This document shows positions 23,292 through 32,972 of a DNA stretch of 64,000 nucleotides, piece by piece. This DNA is from Flavobacterium caseinilyticum (lineage in GTDB: Bacteria; Bacteroidota; Bacteroidia; Flavobacteriales; Flavobacteriaceae): the NCBI RefSeq assembly GCF_004349085.1, contig NZ_SMFM01000007.1:124001-188000 (forward strand), read 5' to 3'. The notes under the pieces are model-generated. The model had not been told where the DNA came from. It searched no databases and was given only the letters and a program-made list of their open reading frames with translations. The translations under genes and the position numbers were made by a program. Within the stretch, counting starts at the first letter, position 1; each line of letters starts with the position of its first letter.

Positions 23292-23840
23292 TTATTCTCT
23301 TTCCTCGTACATTTTTAGCAATTGCGTCACTGTATTCCAATTTCGGATTGTTGCGATAACATTCAGTTTCTTCTCAATATATTTTTGGTCGAATCTGGTC
23401 TTTCCGGCGCCAACAGCATATTTTATAAAAATTCTGTTGCCATCAATACTGGCTTCATCCGGTTTGAATTGGCTAATTTTCAAATCGTTCATACTGGTAC
23501 TTTGCAACGTGGTCGAAATAAAAGCCACATATAGCTTCTTAGTATCAATATCTTTTTCCTTCAAGAAAGGATTGTTCTTGAAACACGCTTCTAAATCAGC
23601 GGAACCAATCACCACAACAGGCACTTCATGACCAAAAGCCTTGAAAATTTCCTGCTTTATTTTGAAACCAACAGCCGCAGGATTTTCCTCCTCAGTATCC
23701 ACAAAAACATTCCCTGATTGAATATACGTTTGCACATTTTGAAAACCAATGGCTTCCAAAGTCGTTTTTAGCGCCTCCATTTTTATCATACTGTGACCGG
23801 AAACATTGATACCGCGGAGTAATGCTAGATGAGTTGTCAT
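23292..23840 (-). CDS. DUF1697 family protein
   Basis: The 182-residue protein begins with HLALLRGINVSGHSMIKM (4-21), the hallmark of DUF1697. Next come LEAIGFQNVQTYIQSGNVF (about 29-47) and the C-terminal KIARTR-like region AVGAGKTRFDQKYIEKKLN followed by ATIRNWNTVTQLLKM. The family is a soluble alpha/beta domain of unknown function, often single-copy in soil bacteria. There is no signal peptide and no operon partner. Confidence 0.92.
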   Translation of the reverse strand: MTTHLALLRGINVSGHSMIKMEALKTTLEAIGFQNVQTYIQSGNVFVDTEEENPAAVGFKIKQEIFKAFGHEVPVVVIGSADLEACFKNNPFLKEKDIDTKKLYVAFISTTLQSTSMNDLKISQFKPDEASIDGNRIFIKYAVGAGKTRFDQKYIEKKLNVIATIRNWNTVTQLLKMYEERE

Positions 23841-23965
23841 TTTTTAAGCTTTTTATTTTTGCGAAGATATTGTGTTTTGTTCTAATTTAGGAAGTTTATT
23901 GAAATGCAATTTTATATCTGAGTAATAATTTTGAAATTATACTATTTACAGTTTATTATTTTTTA

Positions 23966-25879
23966 CTAATCTATAGAATAATAATAGTTTTTTTCTCTTT
24001 GATCGATATTTAGTAATCCTTTTTTAAATAACACTTTAGAACTCCACAGTGAAACTTTTTGTATTGTACAACCCACAGCATCAGCAATTTCTCTTGCATT
24101 CATTGCTTCATCAATAGATAATGAAGATATTTGACCCAGTATTTTAATTTCAACTTCTGCATAATTTCCTTCTGTTTTTGGAATTTCAAGATGAATTATT
24201 TCAATCAATAATTCATCATCATCAAAACATCTTTTTACTTTAAATTTAACAACTTCATTTTCATCATAAATTTTATTGCATTTTGGACATCTATAACTTT
24301 TTGATTTTTCTTTAGTAAAATATGGATCAAAGGCATTTAATACATTGTCATAGATAAATCTAATTGCTGTATATTCATCTTTTTCTTCTGCATACTTTAT
24401 ATTGTATTCATTACAAATATCATAATCAATGCTATATAAATTATAACTTCCTCCATATTTTGACGCTATGTTTTCTGCTAAAAAATGAAGATGGAAATTT
24501 TCACATAAGATATTTAAATAATCTTTCCTTAAAGGGTCAATTAATAAATGACTAGATGGTCTATCAGGATGTTTATTTTTCTCGCTGACTGCTTTTGCAA
24601 TAATTGCATTCCACATATCCATATAAAATCCTGATAATAATTTTCGTTTTATACTCCCTTGAAATTGACGTTGGTAAGTTTTTCTAGCTGAAGAAATACC
24701 ATAATTTAATTCAGATAATCCAATTCTATTATCATTTGTTTGAGCTTGAATAAAAGAATGCTGAAGAATCATACCAATAGTGCGAGGTACTCCAATTGCT
24801 TCTTTTGTAATTCTTGAAAATGCTTGATCTTTATTACCTTTAAAAAGTTCTGTAATTGATATTTCTGGACAAAAAATACTAATTCTTTTAGCAATTAATA
24901 ATTCTACGAATTCTTGCATTTTCTTAACTGCCGCCATAGCACCACCGTATCTTTCAACATATTCATTAAAATCTAACGGTATTGGAAAAATATCTCTGCC
25001 AACAATTATTTTATCTCCAAAATCGTATCTATCAGTAATAACACCTACTTTAAAAAACATCCCCATTCTGGAACCCAATAATGTCTTTAATAAACCGGAA
25101 AATTTTTGTTGAGAAATTTCGGATAAGTCAGAATACTCATCAATAAAAATATAGATATTATCAATTTTAGCCTTTTTCTTAATGTCATTTATTTTATTTA
25201 AAAAATCTAGAACATTAATTCCTCTTAATTGTGAATAAGATTTTCCCTCTTCTATATCTAAACTAGAGGATAATTTGCCATTAACTTCTATATCAGTTAA
25301 CGATAATTTAGAAGATACTCCAGATTGTTCAGAAGTTTTACTTGAACTTGATATTGAAGTTTTTGATTCATTTCTTAAAGCAATTCCTTCTACAAGAACT
25401 TTTTCGATATAATCTAGATCATCTAATGCTGGATTTTCTTTTTTGAAAATTAATAGATAATTATCGTCGAACATAAGTTCTAATTGTTTTTTTAAAGATT
25501 CTATTATTTGTCTAACAAAATGAACTTCTATTAAATGTAGATTATCAGCGGAATCAAATAGTTCATTACAAGTACTTAAATCAATATATATTGGTAAGAT
25601 TTTTTCATCATTAAAAATACTTTTTTTATTTTTTAATTTTGGTGATATTGTCTTTAAGCATTCATAATATCCACGTAATAAATTTGTCGTTTTTCCTGTT
25701 CCTCTTCGTCCAGAAATAAAATTATCTTGTTTTTGAAGTATACTTTGTAAGATACCAAAGTAATCAACAAAATATCCTTCTAGATTTTCTAATTCGTTAA
25801 TTTTATCAAGTGTTATATAGTCGGCTCTTAAAATTGAGTTGAATGCATTTCCAAGATTTTGTATTTGTTTTGTCGTCAT
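23966..25879 (-). CDS. Orphan P-loop ATPase, ORC/CDC6-like AAA, with C-terminal winged helix
   Basis: A 637-residue protein of unknown role. Walker A is SGRRGTGKTTN (about 56-66). Walker B is YIFIDEYSDL (about 242-251). A sensor-like stretch MGMFFKVGVITDRYDFG and a sensor-2-like GVPRTIGMIL (about 362-371) follow, an order like ORC/CDC6-type AAA ATPases. A Ser-rich low-complexity insert (about 170-215) lies between the Walker motifs. The C-terminal part has a lone CPKC pair (about 530-533) and ends in a predicted winged helix (IDEAMNAREIADAVGCTIQKVSLWSS, split across about 588-613). Codon and base use look more AT-rich than the flanking recG and DUF1697 genes, consistent with horizontal acquisition. 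It has no partner gene. Confidence 0.7.
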   Translation of the reverse strand: MTTKQIQNLGNAFNSILRADYITLDKINELENLEGYFVDYFGILQSILQKQDNFISGRRGTGKTTNLLRGYYECLKTISPKLKNKKSIFNDEKILPIYIDLSTCNELFDSADNLHLIEVHFVRQIIESLKKQLELMFDDNYLLIFKKENPALDDLDYIEKVLVEGIALRNESKTSISSSSKTSEQSGVSSKLSLTDIEVNGKLSSSLDIEEGKSYSQLRGINVLDFLNKINDIKKKAKIDNIYIFIDEYSDLSEISQQKFSGLLKTLLGSRMGMFFKVGVITDRYDFGDKIIVGRDIFPIPLDFNEYVERYGGAMAAVKKMQEFVELLIAKRISIFCPEISITELFKGNKDQAFSRITKEAIGVPRTIGMILQHSFIQAQTNDNRIGLSELNYGISSARKTYQRQFQGSIKRKLLSGFYMDMWNAIIAKAVSEKNKHPDRPSSHLLIDPLRKDYLNILCENFHLHFLAENIASKYGGSYNLYSIDYDICNEYNIKYAEEKDEYTAIRFIYDNVLNAFDPYFTKEKSKSYRCPKCNKIYDENEVVKFKVKRCFDDDELLIEIIHLEIPKTEGNYAEVEIKILGQISSLSIDEAMNAREIADAVGCTIQKVSLWSSKVLFKKGLLNIDQREKNYYYSID

Positions 25880-26033
25880 TTTCTCTTTTAATATTACCTG
25901 TTTAAAAAAAATAATTTGCTAAATAATAAATAGCATGATTAGTTCCTCAAATATACATATTTTCCTACTCCATTTCCAAACAATCGCATTTCCAGATTTC
26001 CAAACAAAAAACTATCTTCGCTCCATCAAATTA

Positions 26034-26105
26034 AAAATCCGTTTTAATCCGCGTTTTGTTATCTCGAGCGAAGTCGAGAAAAGCAAATCCGTGTTATCCG
26101 TGTCC
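26034..26105. repeat. Composite short repeat upstream of recG
   Basis: AATCCGTTTTAATCCGCG, then a hairpin CTCGA-GCGAAG-TCGAG (26063-26078), then AAATCCGTGTTATCCGTGTCC-like units in tandem. Both the CTCGAGCGAAGTCGAG and the ATCCGTGT elements are, from memory, frequent dispersed sequences in flavobacterial genomes. Only one copy is in this window. Confidence 0.45.
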
Positions 26106-26117
26106 AATAAAATCTAA

Positions 26118-28223
26118 ATGCAAAACCTCCTACTTACTCCAATTGAATACCTCAAAGGCGTTGGTCCCAATCGGGGCGAATTGCTCCGTAAGGAATTGGG
26201 GATTTATAAGTATGTGGATTTGGTTAATTTTTTTCCAAACAGATACATTGACAGGACAAGGTATTACAAGATTAACGAACTGCAAAACAACATTGCCGAG
26301 GTTCAGATTATCGGTAAAATAATTAACATCAAAACCGTTGAGTTTGGCAGAAACCAAAAACGTTTGGTGGCGACTTTTGTCGATGATACAGGCCAAATGG
26401 AACTCGTTTGGTTTCAGGGTCACAAATGGATTCGGGAGAGTTTAAAACTCAATGAAATCTGTGTGATTTTTGGCAAATGCACCTCTTTTGGAAGTACTTT
26501 TAACATGGCGCATCCTGAAATTGAGTTGTTGAGCGAGCATGAAAAAAGCTTGCGCTCAGCCATGCAACCCGTATATCCTTCGACAGAAACCTTGACCAAT
26601 CGAGGAATTTCAAACCGGGTGATTAATAAACTGATGCAACAATTGTTTCTGGAAACACAAGCGTTGTTTACAGAAACTCTGCCAGATTATTTAATCAACG
26701 AATTGAAACTGATTCCTAAAAAAGCGGCTTTATTCAACATTCATTTTCCAAAAAGCACCGAAGTTTTGGCAAAAGCCAAATTCCGATTAATATTCGAAGA
26801 ATTGTTCTTTATTCAATTGCAATTAATCACGAAGAATCTCATTCGGAAACATAAAATAAAAGGACATCCGTTTGCAACCGTAGGCGAAAATTTCAATGAT
26901 TTTTACCAACATCATTTGCCTTTTCAACTGACCAATGCACAAAAAAGAGTTATTAAAGAAATCCGAACCGATATGGGAAGCAACGCCCAAATGAACCGTT
27001 TGCTGCAAGGTGATGTAGGTTCCGGAAAAACAATTGTGGCCTTTATGAGCATGCTTTTGGCGCTTGATAATGGGTTCCAAGCCTGCTTGATGGCTCCCAC
27101 GGAAATCTTGGCAAACCAGCATTTTATCGGTTTATCCGAATTGGCAGAAACTTTAAATATAAATATCAGAATCCTAACGGGTTCGACTAAAATAGCGCAG
27201 CGTAGAATTATCCATGAGGAACTGGAAAACGGAACGTTACATATTCTTATCGGAACGCATGCTTTATTGGAAGACAAAGTAAAATTCAAGAATTTAGGAC
27301 TGGCTGTAATTGATGAGCAACATCGTTTTGGCGTAGAACAACGCTCTAAATTGTGGAAGAAAAATGTGATTCCGCCACACGTTTTAGTGATGACCGCTAC
27401 GCCTATTCCACGAACTTTGGCGATGAGTTTATATGGCGATTTAGACATTTCAGTGATTGACGAATTGCCTCCGGGACGAAAACCAATTCAGACCGTACAC
27501 CGATTTGACAGCAACCGTTTGAAGGTTTGGAAATTCCTTCGGGACGAAATCGCTTTGGGTCGCCAAATCTATATTGTGTACCCGTTAATTCAGGAATCCG
27601 AAAAAATGGATTTCAAGGATTTAATGGACGGGTATGAAAGTGTTTCCAGAGATTTTCCGTTGCCTCAATATTATATTTCCATACTTCATGGAAAGATGAA
27701 ACCCGCCGAAAAAGATGCCGAAATGAAACGTTTTTCGGAAGGAAAAACCAATATTATGGTCGCCACAACCGTAATTGAGGTCGGCGTGAATGTCCCAAAC
27801 GCCAGTGTAATGATTATCGAAAGTGCGGAACGATTTGGATTATCGCAGCTGCATCAGCTTCGCGGTCGCGTGGGCCGTGGCGCCGAACAAAGTTATTGTA
27901 TCCTGATGACGAGCCATAAATTGAGTTCCGACAGCAAGACCCGAATGGAAACTATGGTACAAACAAACGATGGTTTCGAAATTGCCGAAGTCGATCTGAA
28001 GCTACGTGGTCCCGGTGATTTAATGGGAACCCAACAAAGCGGTGTTTTAAATCTTCAAATTGCCGACTTGGTTCGAGACCGAGATACTTTGGCTTTAGCC
28101 AGAAATTATGCATTAAAACTTCTGAAAGATGATTCGGGCATGCAAAAACCGGAACATGCCGCTTTGAGAGCTGTTTTTATCGAAATGACCAAAAAGAAAA
28201 ATATTTGGAATTATATTAGTTAG
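26118..28223 (+). CDS. recG: ATP-dependent DNA helicase RecG
   Basis: Branch-migration helicase for stalled forks and Holliday junctions. The 701-residue protein has the N-terminal wedge/OB domain (about 1-230), Walker A GDVGSGKTIVA (about 301-311), motif Ia MAPTEILANQH, motif II DEQHRFG (about 401-407), motif III TATPIPRTLAMS, and the C-terminal lobe with ATTVIEVGVNVPNA, QLRGRVGRG and the TRG-like tail DLKLRGPGDLMGTQQSG. Complete and of normal length. Immediately upstream is a composite repeat, so the promoter position is unclear. Confidence 0.97.
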   Translation: MQNLLLTPIEYLKGVGPNRGELLRKELGIYKYVDLVNFFPNRYIDRTRYYKINELQNNIAEVQIIGKIINIKTVEFGRNQKRLVATFVDDTGQMELVWFQGHKWIRESLKLNEICVIFGKCTSFGSTFNMAHPEIELLSEHEKSLRSAMQPVYPSTETLTNRGISNRVINKLMQQLFLETQALFTETLPDYLINELKLIPKKAALFNIHFPKSTEVLAKAKFRLIFEELFFIQLQLITKNLIRKHKIKGHPFATVGENFNDFYQHHLPFQLTNAQKRVIKEIRTDMGSNAQMNRLLQGDVGSGKTIVAFMSMLLALDNGFQACLMAPTEILANQHFIGLSELAETLNINIRILTGSTKIAQRRIIHEELENGTLHILIGTHALLEDKVKFKNLGLAVIDEQHRFGVEQRSKLWKKNVIPPHVLVMTATPIPRTLAMSLYGDLDISVIDELPPGRKPIQTVHRFDSNRLKVWKFLRDEIALGRQIYIVYPLIQESEKMDFKDLMDGYESVSRDFPLPQYYISILHGKMKPAEKDAEMKRFSEGKTNIMVATTVIEVGVNVPNASVMIIESAERFGLSQLHQLRGRVGRGAEQSYCILMTSHKLSSDSKTRMETMVQTNDGFEIAEVDLKLRGPGDLMGTQQSGVLNLQIADLVRDRDTLALARNYALKLLKDDSGMQKPEHAALRAVFIEMTKKKNIWNYIS

Positions 28224-28660
28224 ATTAATGTGTGGCACAAAAAAAAATTACCTTGTCGGACATGTAAGTTCATCCAAGATACTGGTGATTGTAACTTCTA
28301 TTGTTAATTTAAAATACTATAAATCAGTTATTTATTTGTTTTAAAAATTTTTAATTCAATAATAATTAAATTTATAAAAACTTATCTGTCTTATATGTTT
28401 CAACATGATGCTGTTTATTTTATTGCCTTAAAACCTCATTTTTTCAATTCTTGATTAAACCATTTGCGTTTTAAGAAGTCCTAATCTTTAGATTTATATC
28501 GGGCTGTATGAATTTTTAAAAAGCTTCTTTGATCAATTGTTAATATTTGTATGTACAAACGTTAAATTAAAATTAACAAATTCATAATTCCCGTTTCTAA
28601 AACCTAAATTTGTCATTTAACGAAAAATACTGAAACCTAATCCTACTTTAAACCATAAAA
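28224..28660. other. Upstream region of the RND efflux operon
   Basis: About 440 AT-rich bases without a gene. It holds an inverted repeat TTTGTA-TG-TACAAA at 28546-28559 and a -7 box TAAATTTG at 28605-28612, 49 bases before the ATG of the efflux adaptor. The palindrome is centred about 56 bases upstream of the -7 box, a position from which a dimeric regulator could act. Confidence 0.5.
28546..28559. promoter_or_regulatory. Candidate operator palindrome upstream of the RND efflux operon
   Basis: A perfect 6-bp inverted repeat TTTGTA/TACAAA with a 2-base spacer, in a non-coding stretch upstream of a drug-efflux-type operon. Such sites are typical targets of TetR-like dimers. No TetR gene lies nearby, so the assignment is inference. 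Confidence 0.35.
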
Positions 28661-29719
28661 ATGAAAATTAAATACCTAGTTTATGCCCTATTGACCATTG
28701 GAATCATAGGATTTATTGGATACCGAATCACAGAAAATAAAAGCAAAAGCGGAGATTCAAAAGATCCAAAAGGAAAAAGTAAATCGATGAATGTAAACGG
28801 AATTGTTGCAACACCACAAACTTTTGATAACAACTTATCCCTTTCCGGCTCTATTGAAGCTAATGAACAAGTCGAAATTCGAAGTGAAGTTTCAGGAATT
28901 GTAGAAGGTATTTATTTTCAAGAAGGCAGCAACGTAAGTAAAGGTCAAGTACTTTTTAAAGTAAATGATTTAGAATTAAGAGCTCAATTGAGACAAACGT
29001 CCACCAGAGAAGGATTGGCTTCAGAAAACGAAAGACGAGCCAAATTATTACTGCAAAAAGAGGCCATCAGCCAGGAAGAATATGATTTAGCTCGCGCTGA
29101 TTTAAAATCGGCACAAGCCCAAAGTCAATTGATAAAAGCGCAAATAGCCAAAACATCCGTCAGAGCGCCATTCTCAGGGAAAATTGGATTGCGTTCTATT
29201 TCGCCGGGAACTTACATTACACCAGCGATTTTGGTAGCGAAATTAGTCAATACAGGAAAATTAAAAATCACTTTCTCTATTCCTGAAAAATACGCTAATC
29301 AAGTAAAAACAAACACCTATTTAACCTTTAAGGTTGCAGGTTCTGATGATAAATTTACCGCTAAGGTATACGCCATCGAGCCAGAAGTGGCAGTAGCGAC
29401 CAGAACGTTACAAGTTCGTGCGATTGCCGAAAATAGCAGCGGAAAATTATTACCGGGAACATTTGCGGATGTCGAATTGCCTTTGGATATTATAAAAGAC
29501 GCGATTGTAGTCCCTACTGAAGCTGTCATTCCGGTTCAAAACGGTAAAAAAGTTTTCATCTCCAGTAATGGTCAGGCCAAAGAAGTGATGATAGAAACCG
29601 CTACACGAACGGATGCTTCTATCTTGGTACTTTCTGGTTTGAAAGCTGGCGATACCGTGATTACAAGTGGTGTAATGTCACTAAAGAACGAAACTCCTGT
29701 AAAAGTTCTAATAAAATAA
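28661..29719 (+). CDS. RND efflux periplasmic adaptor subunit (MFP/HlyD family)
   Basis: Links the inner-membrane RND pump to the outer-membrane channel. The 352-residue protein has an N-terminal membrane anchor or uncleaved signal (YLVYALLTIGIIGFIGY, about 5-21) and a short lysine-rich linker. A lipoyl half follows (GSIEANEQVEIRSEVSGIVEGI), then a short alpha-hairpin (about 105-165), RAPFSGKIGLRSISPGTYI, a beta-barrel, and a membrane-proximal domain ending ITSGVMSLKNETPVKV. There is no lipobox Cys. It is the first gene of the adaptor-permease-TolC operon. Confidence 0.93.
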   Translation: MKIKYLVYALLTIGIIGFIGYRITENKSKSGDSKDPKGKSKSMNVNGIVATPQTFDNNLSLSGSIEANEQVEIRSEVSGIVEGIYFQEGSNVSKGQVLFKVNDLELRAQLRQTSTREGLASENERRAKLLLQKEAISQEEYDLARADLKSAQAQSQLIKAQIAKTSVRAPFSGKIGLRSISPGTYITPAILVAKLVNTGKLKITFSIPEKYANQVKTNTYLTFKVAGSDDKFTAKVYAIEPEVAVATRTLQVRAIAENSSGKLLPGTFADVELPLDIIKDAIVVPTEAVIPVQNGKKVFISSNGQAKEVMIETATRTDASILVLSGLKAGDTVITSGVMSLKNETPVKVLIK

Positions 29720-29728
29720 TTTTAAAAG

Positions 29729-29783
29729 TTATTAATTATGAATTATGAGTTTCATTGTCTAACTCATACTTCATAACTAATAA
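29729..29783. repeat. Inverted repeat between the RND adaptor and permease genes
   Basis: Two 23-base arms (29729-29751 and 29761-29783), related to TTATTAATTATGAA and TATGAGTT, pair with two mismatches around a 9-base loop. It fills most of the 81-base gap between the two operon genes and could form a strong hairpin in the mRNA. Confidence 0.65.
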
Positions 29784-29800
29784 CTCATAATTCTAAAAAA

Positions 29801-32800
29801 ATGAGTTTATCCACAACAAGTATTAGAAGACCTGTATTCACCATAGTAATTAATTTAGCGATTGTATTATTTGGAATAATTGGTTACACGTTCCTAGGGG
29901 TCCGCGAATTTCCTTCTATTGATCCGGCACAAGTTTCTATCCGAACGAATTATGCCGGTGCAAATGCTGACATCATTGAATCTCAGATTACAGAACCACT
30001 TGAAAAAGCAATTAATTCCATTGACGGAATTAGAAATGTAACATCTTCCAGTGCGCAAGGAAGCAGCAATATCACCATCGAGTTTAATTTGGATAAAAAC
30101 TTAGAAGATGCCGCTAATGATGTTCGTGATAAAGTATCACAAGCCGTTAGAAATCTTCCTCAAGACATTGACTCTCCTCCGGTAGTTTCGAAAGCCGACG
30201 CAAATGGTGATGCCATCATTTCGATGACCGTGCAAAGTGATACCCGTAATGCGTTAGAACTTAGTGATTATGCTGAAAATGTAATTTCACAACGTCTGGA
30301 GACTATTCCCGGCGTAAGTGGAGTTCAAATTTGGGGACAAAAAAGATATGCGATGCGTTTGTGGATTGATCCTATTAAACTGGCTTCTTACGGCTGTACC
30401 GTATCGGAAGTGAGAGATGCATTGAATAAACAAAACGTTGAATTGCCTTCTGGAAAACTAACGGGAGACAATACGGAATTGACGGTAAAAACAGTGGGAA
30501 ACCTTTCTACTGCTGAGGAATTCAATAATATCATTATCCGTACAGAAGGCGAAAAAGTGGTGCGTTTCAGCGATGTTGGATTAGCAAGCCTTGGACCTGA
30601 AAATGTAGAAACCAAAATGACACAATCCGGAACACCATTAGTTGGTGTTGCAATTGTGCCACTTCCGGGAGCGAATTACTTAGATATCTCTACTGCTTTT
30701 TATAAGGAATTCGAAAAATTAAAAAAGGATTTACCAAAAGATATTAAATTGAATATCGCCATTGACAATACAATTTTTGTAAAAAAATCAGTTATTGAAG
30801 TAGCGGAAACATTAGGGATTTCTATTGTTTTGGTAATTTTGATTATCTATCTATTCTTCCGGGATTGGGCAATTGCTTTCAGGCCATTGATTGATATTCC
30901 TGTTTCGCTGATCGCTACGTTCTTTATCATGTGGCTTTTTGGCTTTTCTATAAATGTATTGACATTATTGGCGATCGTTCTGGCAACTGGACTTGTTGTA
31001 GATGATGGAATTGTGGTCACCGAGAATATTTTCAAAAAAGTAGAAGAAGGCATGACGCCTATCGAAGCTGCGATCAAAGGATCTAACGAAATATTCTTTG
31101 CTGTAATTTCAATTTCAGTCACCTTAGCAGCGGTATTTCTTCCGGTAATTTTCCTCGAAGGATTTGTCGGGAGACTGTTTAGGGAATTTGGCGTCGTTAT
31201 TGGCGCAGCGGTACTGATTTCGGCTTTTGTATCTTTGACATTAACTCCGATGTTAAATGCTTATTTGATGAAAGGCGGCGAGCAAAAAAAATCAAAATTC
31301 TATATCCGTACCGAACCTTATTTTCAACAATTAAACAGTGGTTACGCAAATTCATTAAGCCGTTTTATGAAGAAAAAATGGTTGAGCTTTCCTATATTGA
31401 TTGCCTGTTTTGGATTAATTTATTTGTTTTTTAACCTTTTGCAAAAAGAAACCGCACCGTATGACGATCGTAGTGGTTTTGTCATGCGAATGTCCACACC
31501 CGAAGGTTCTTCTTACGAATACATGGATCGCTTCATGCAGGAAGTATCGCAGTTGGTCGATGACTCGATTCCGGGCAAAAAAGTAGCCTTGGTTATTACA
31601 TCTCCAGGTTTTGGATCTTCATCGGTAAACAGTGGTTTTATTCGGGTATCATTGGTGCAACCAAATGAAAGAACCGATTCGCAAAAAGAAATTGCAGAGA
31701 AACTAACCAAATGGACCAAGCAATATCCTGATGCAAAAACATCCGTAATCGAGCAACCAACAATTGCCGTAAACCGACGTGGTGGATTGCCAATCCAATA
31801 CATTATTCAAGCAACAAACTTTAAAAAACTGGAAGAAAAAATTCCTGTTTTCATGGATGAAGTTGCTAAAAACCCAACTTTTGCAGTTAGTGATGTGAAT
31901 TTAAAATTCAACAAACCAGAAGTTAATGTCACCATTGACAGAGAGAAAGCGGAAAGTTTAGGAATTTCAGTGATTGATATTGCACAAACGTTACAGCTTT
32001 CCTTGAGCGGACAGCGTTTTGGTTATTTCATGAGAAATGGAAAACAATATCAGGTTATTGGACAATTTGACCAAAAAGACCGTTCGAAACCACTGGATTT
32101 AACGTCTATGTTTGTGAAAAATAACATGGGACAATTAATTCAAATGGACAATGTGGTATCTATTGAAGAAAAAAGTAATCCGCCACAATTATACCACAAC
32201 AATCGTTACATGGCAGCCACTGTTTCTGCAGGTCTTGCTCCGGGCAAAAGTATCAGCGATGGAATTGATGCGATGAATGAAATTAAAGCGAAAGTTCTTG
32301 ACGATACTTTTACAACTGATTTAGGTGGAGAATCCAGGGATTTTGTTGAAAGTAGTTCGAACACTGCTTTTGCATTTGGACTGGCTTTGCTTTTGATATT
32401 TTTAATTTTGGCGGCACAATTTGAAAGTTTTATTGATCCTTTCATTATTATTCTGACCGTGCCCATGGCCGTTGCGGGAGCTTTATTCTCCTTGTGGTTA
32501 TTTGACCAGACCTGGAATATTTTCAGCCAAATTGGAACCGTAATGCTTATTGGTTTGGTAACCAAAAACGGAATCCTGATTGTCGAGTTTGCGAACCAGC
32601 TCCGGGAACAAGGCAAACCAAAATTAGAAGCCATATTAGAAGCTTCGGAAGCGAGATTACGACCAATTTTAATGACAAGTTTGGCCATTTCATTAGGCGC
32701 ATTACCAATTGCGATGTCACTTGGAGCAGCTTCTACCAGCAGAATTGGAATGGGAGTCGTTATTGTAGGTGGAACTATTTTCTCTTTAGTGTTAACGTTA

Positions 32801-32896
32801 TTCGTTATTCCAGCGATGTATTTAATGTGGTCAAGAGCCAGAAAACACTATCCAGAATTTGATCATATTGAAGAATATGAAAAAGATTTTAACTAA
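29801..32896 (+). CDS. RND efflux permease (HAE1/AcrB-like)
   Basis: A proton-driven inner-membrane exporter of 1031 residues. It opens with STTSIRRPVFTIVINLAIVLFG (first membrane helix), then GVREFPSIDPAQVSIRTNYAGA of the porter domain. The TM4 proton-relay acids are in ATGLVVDDGIVVTEN (about 399-413). The second half-repeat carries FGLALLLIFLILAAQFESF and GLVTKNGILIVEFAN, and TM12 closes near the C-terminus. Twelve membrane spans and two large periplasmic loops are evident. Substrate range is unknown. Confidence 0.95.
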   Translation: MSLSTTSIRRPVFTIVINLAIVLFGIIGYTFLGVREFPSIDPAQVSIRTNYAGANADIIESQITEPLEKAINSIDGIRNVTSSSAQGSSNITIEFNLDKNLEDAANDVRDKVSQAVRNLPQDIDSPPVVSKADANGDAIISMTVQSDTRNALELSDYAENVISQRLETIPGVSGVQIWGQKRYAMRLWIDPIKLASYGCTVSEVRDALNKQNVELPSGKLTGDNTELTVKTVGNLSTAEEFNNIIIRTEGEKVVRFSDVGLASLGPENVETKMTQSGTPLVGVAIVPLPGANYLDISTAFYKEFEKLKKDLPKDIKLNIAIDNTIFVKKSVIEVAETLGISIVLVILIIYLFFRDWAIAFRPLIDIPVSLIATFFIMWLFGFSINVLTLLAIVLATGLVVDDGIVVTENIFKKVEEGMTPIEAAIKGSNEIFFAVISISVTLAAVFLPVIFLEGFVGRLFREFGVVIGAAVLISAFVSLTLTPMLNAYLMKGGEQKKSKFYIRTEPYFQQLNSGYANSLSRFMKKKWLSFPILIACFGLIYLFFNLLQKETAPYDDRSGFVMRMSTPEGSSYEYMDRFMQEVSQLVDDSIPGKKVALVITSPGFGSSSVNSGFIRVSLVQPNERTDSQKEIAEKLTKWTKQYPDAKTSVIEQPTIAVNRRGGLPIQYIIQATNFKKLEEKIPVFMDEVAKNPTFAVSDVNLKFNKPEVNVTIDREKAESLGISVIDIAQTLQLSLSGQRFGYFMRNGKQYQVIGQFDQKDRSKPLDLTSMFVKNNMGQLIQMDNVVSIEEKSNPPQLYHNNRYMAATVSAGLAPGKSISDGIDAMNEIKAKVLDDTFTTDLGGESRDFVESSSNTAFAFGLALLLIFLILAAQFESFIDPFIIILTVPMAVAGALFSLWLFDQTWNIFSQIGTVMLIGLVTKNGILIVEFANQLREQGKPKLEAILEASEARLRPILMTSLAISLGALPIAMSLGAASTSRIGMGVVIVGGTIFSLVLTLFVIPAMYLMWSRARKHYPEFDHIEEYEKDFN

Positions 32897-32972
32897 TTTC
32901 AATGCAACGCTGATGCCTCAGAATATAAAGATTTAAAGAAAATCTTTAATTGCGAAGCAAAAAAATATAATT

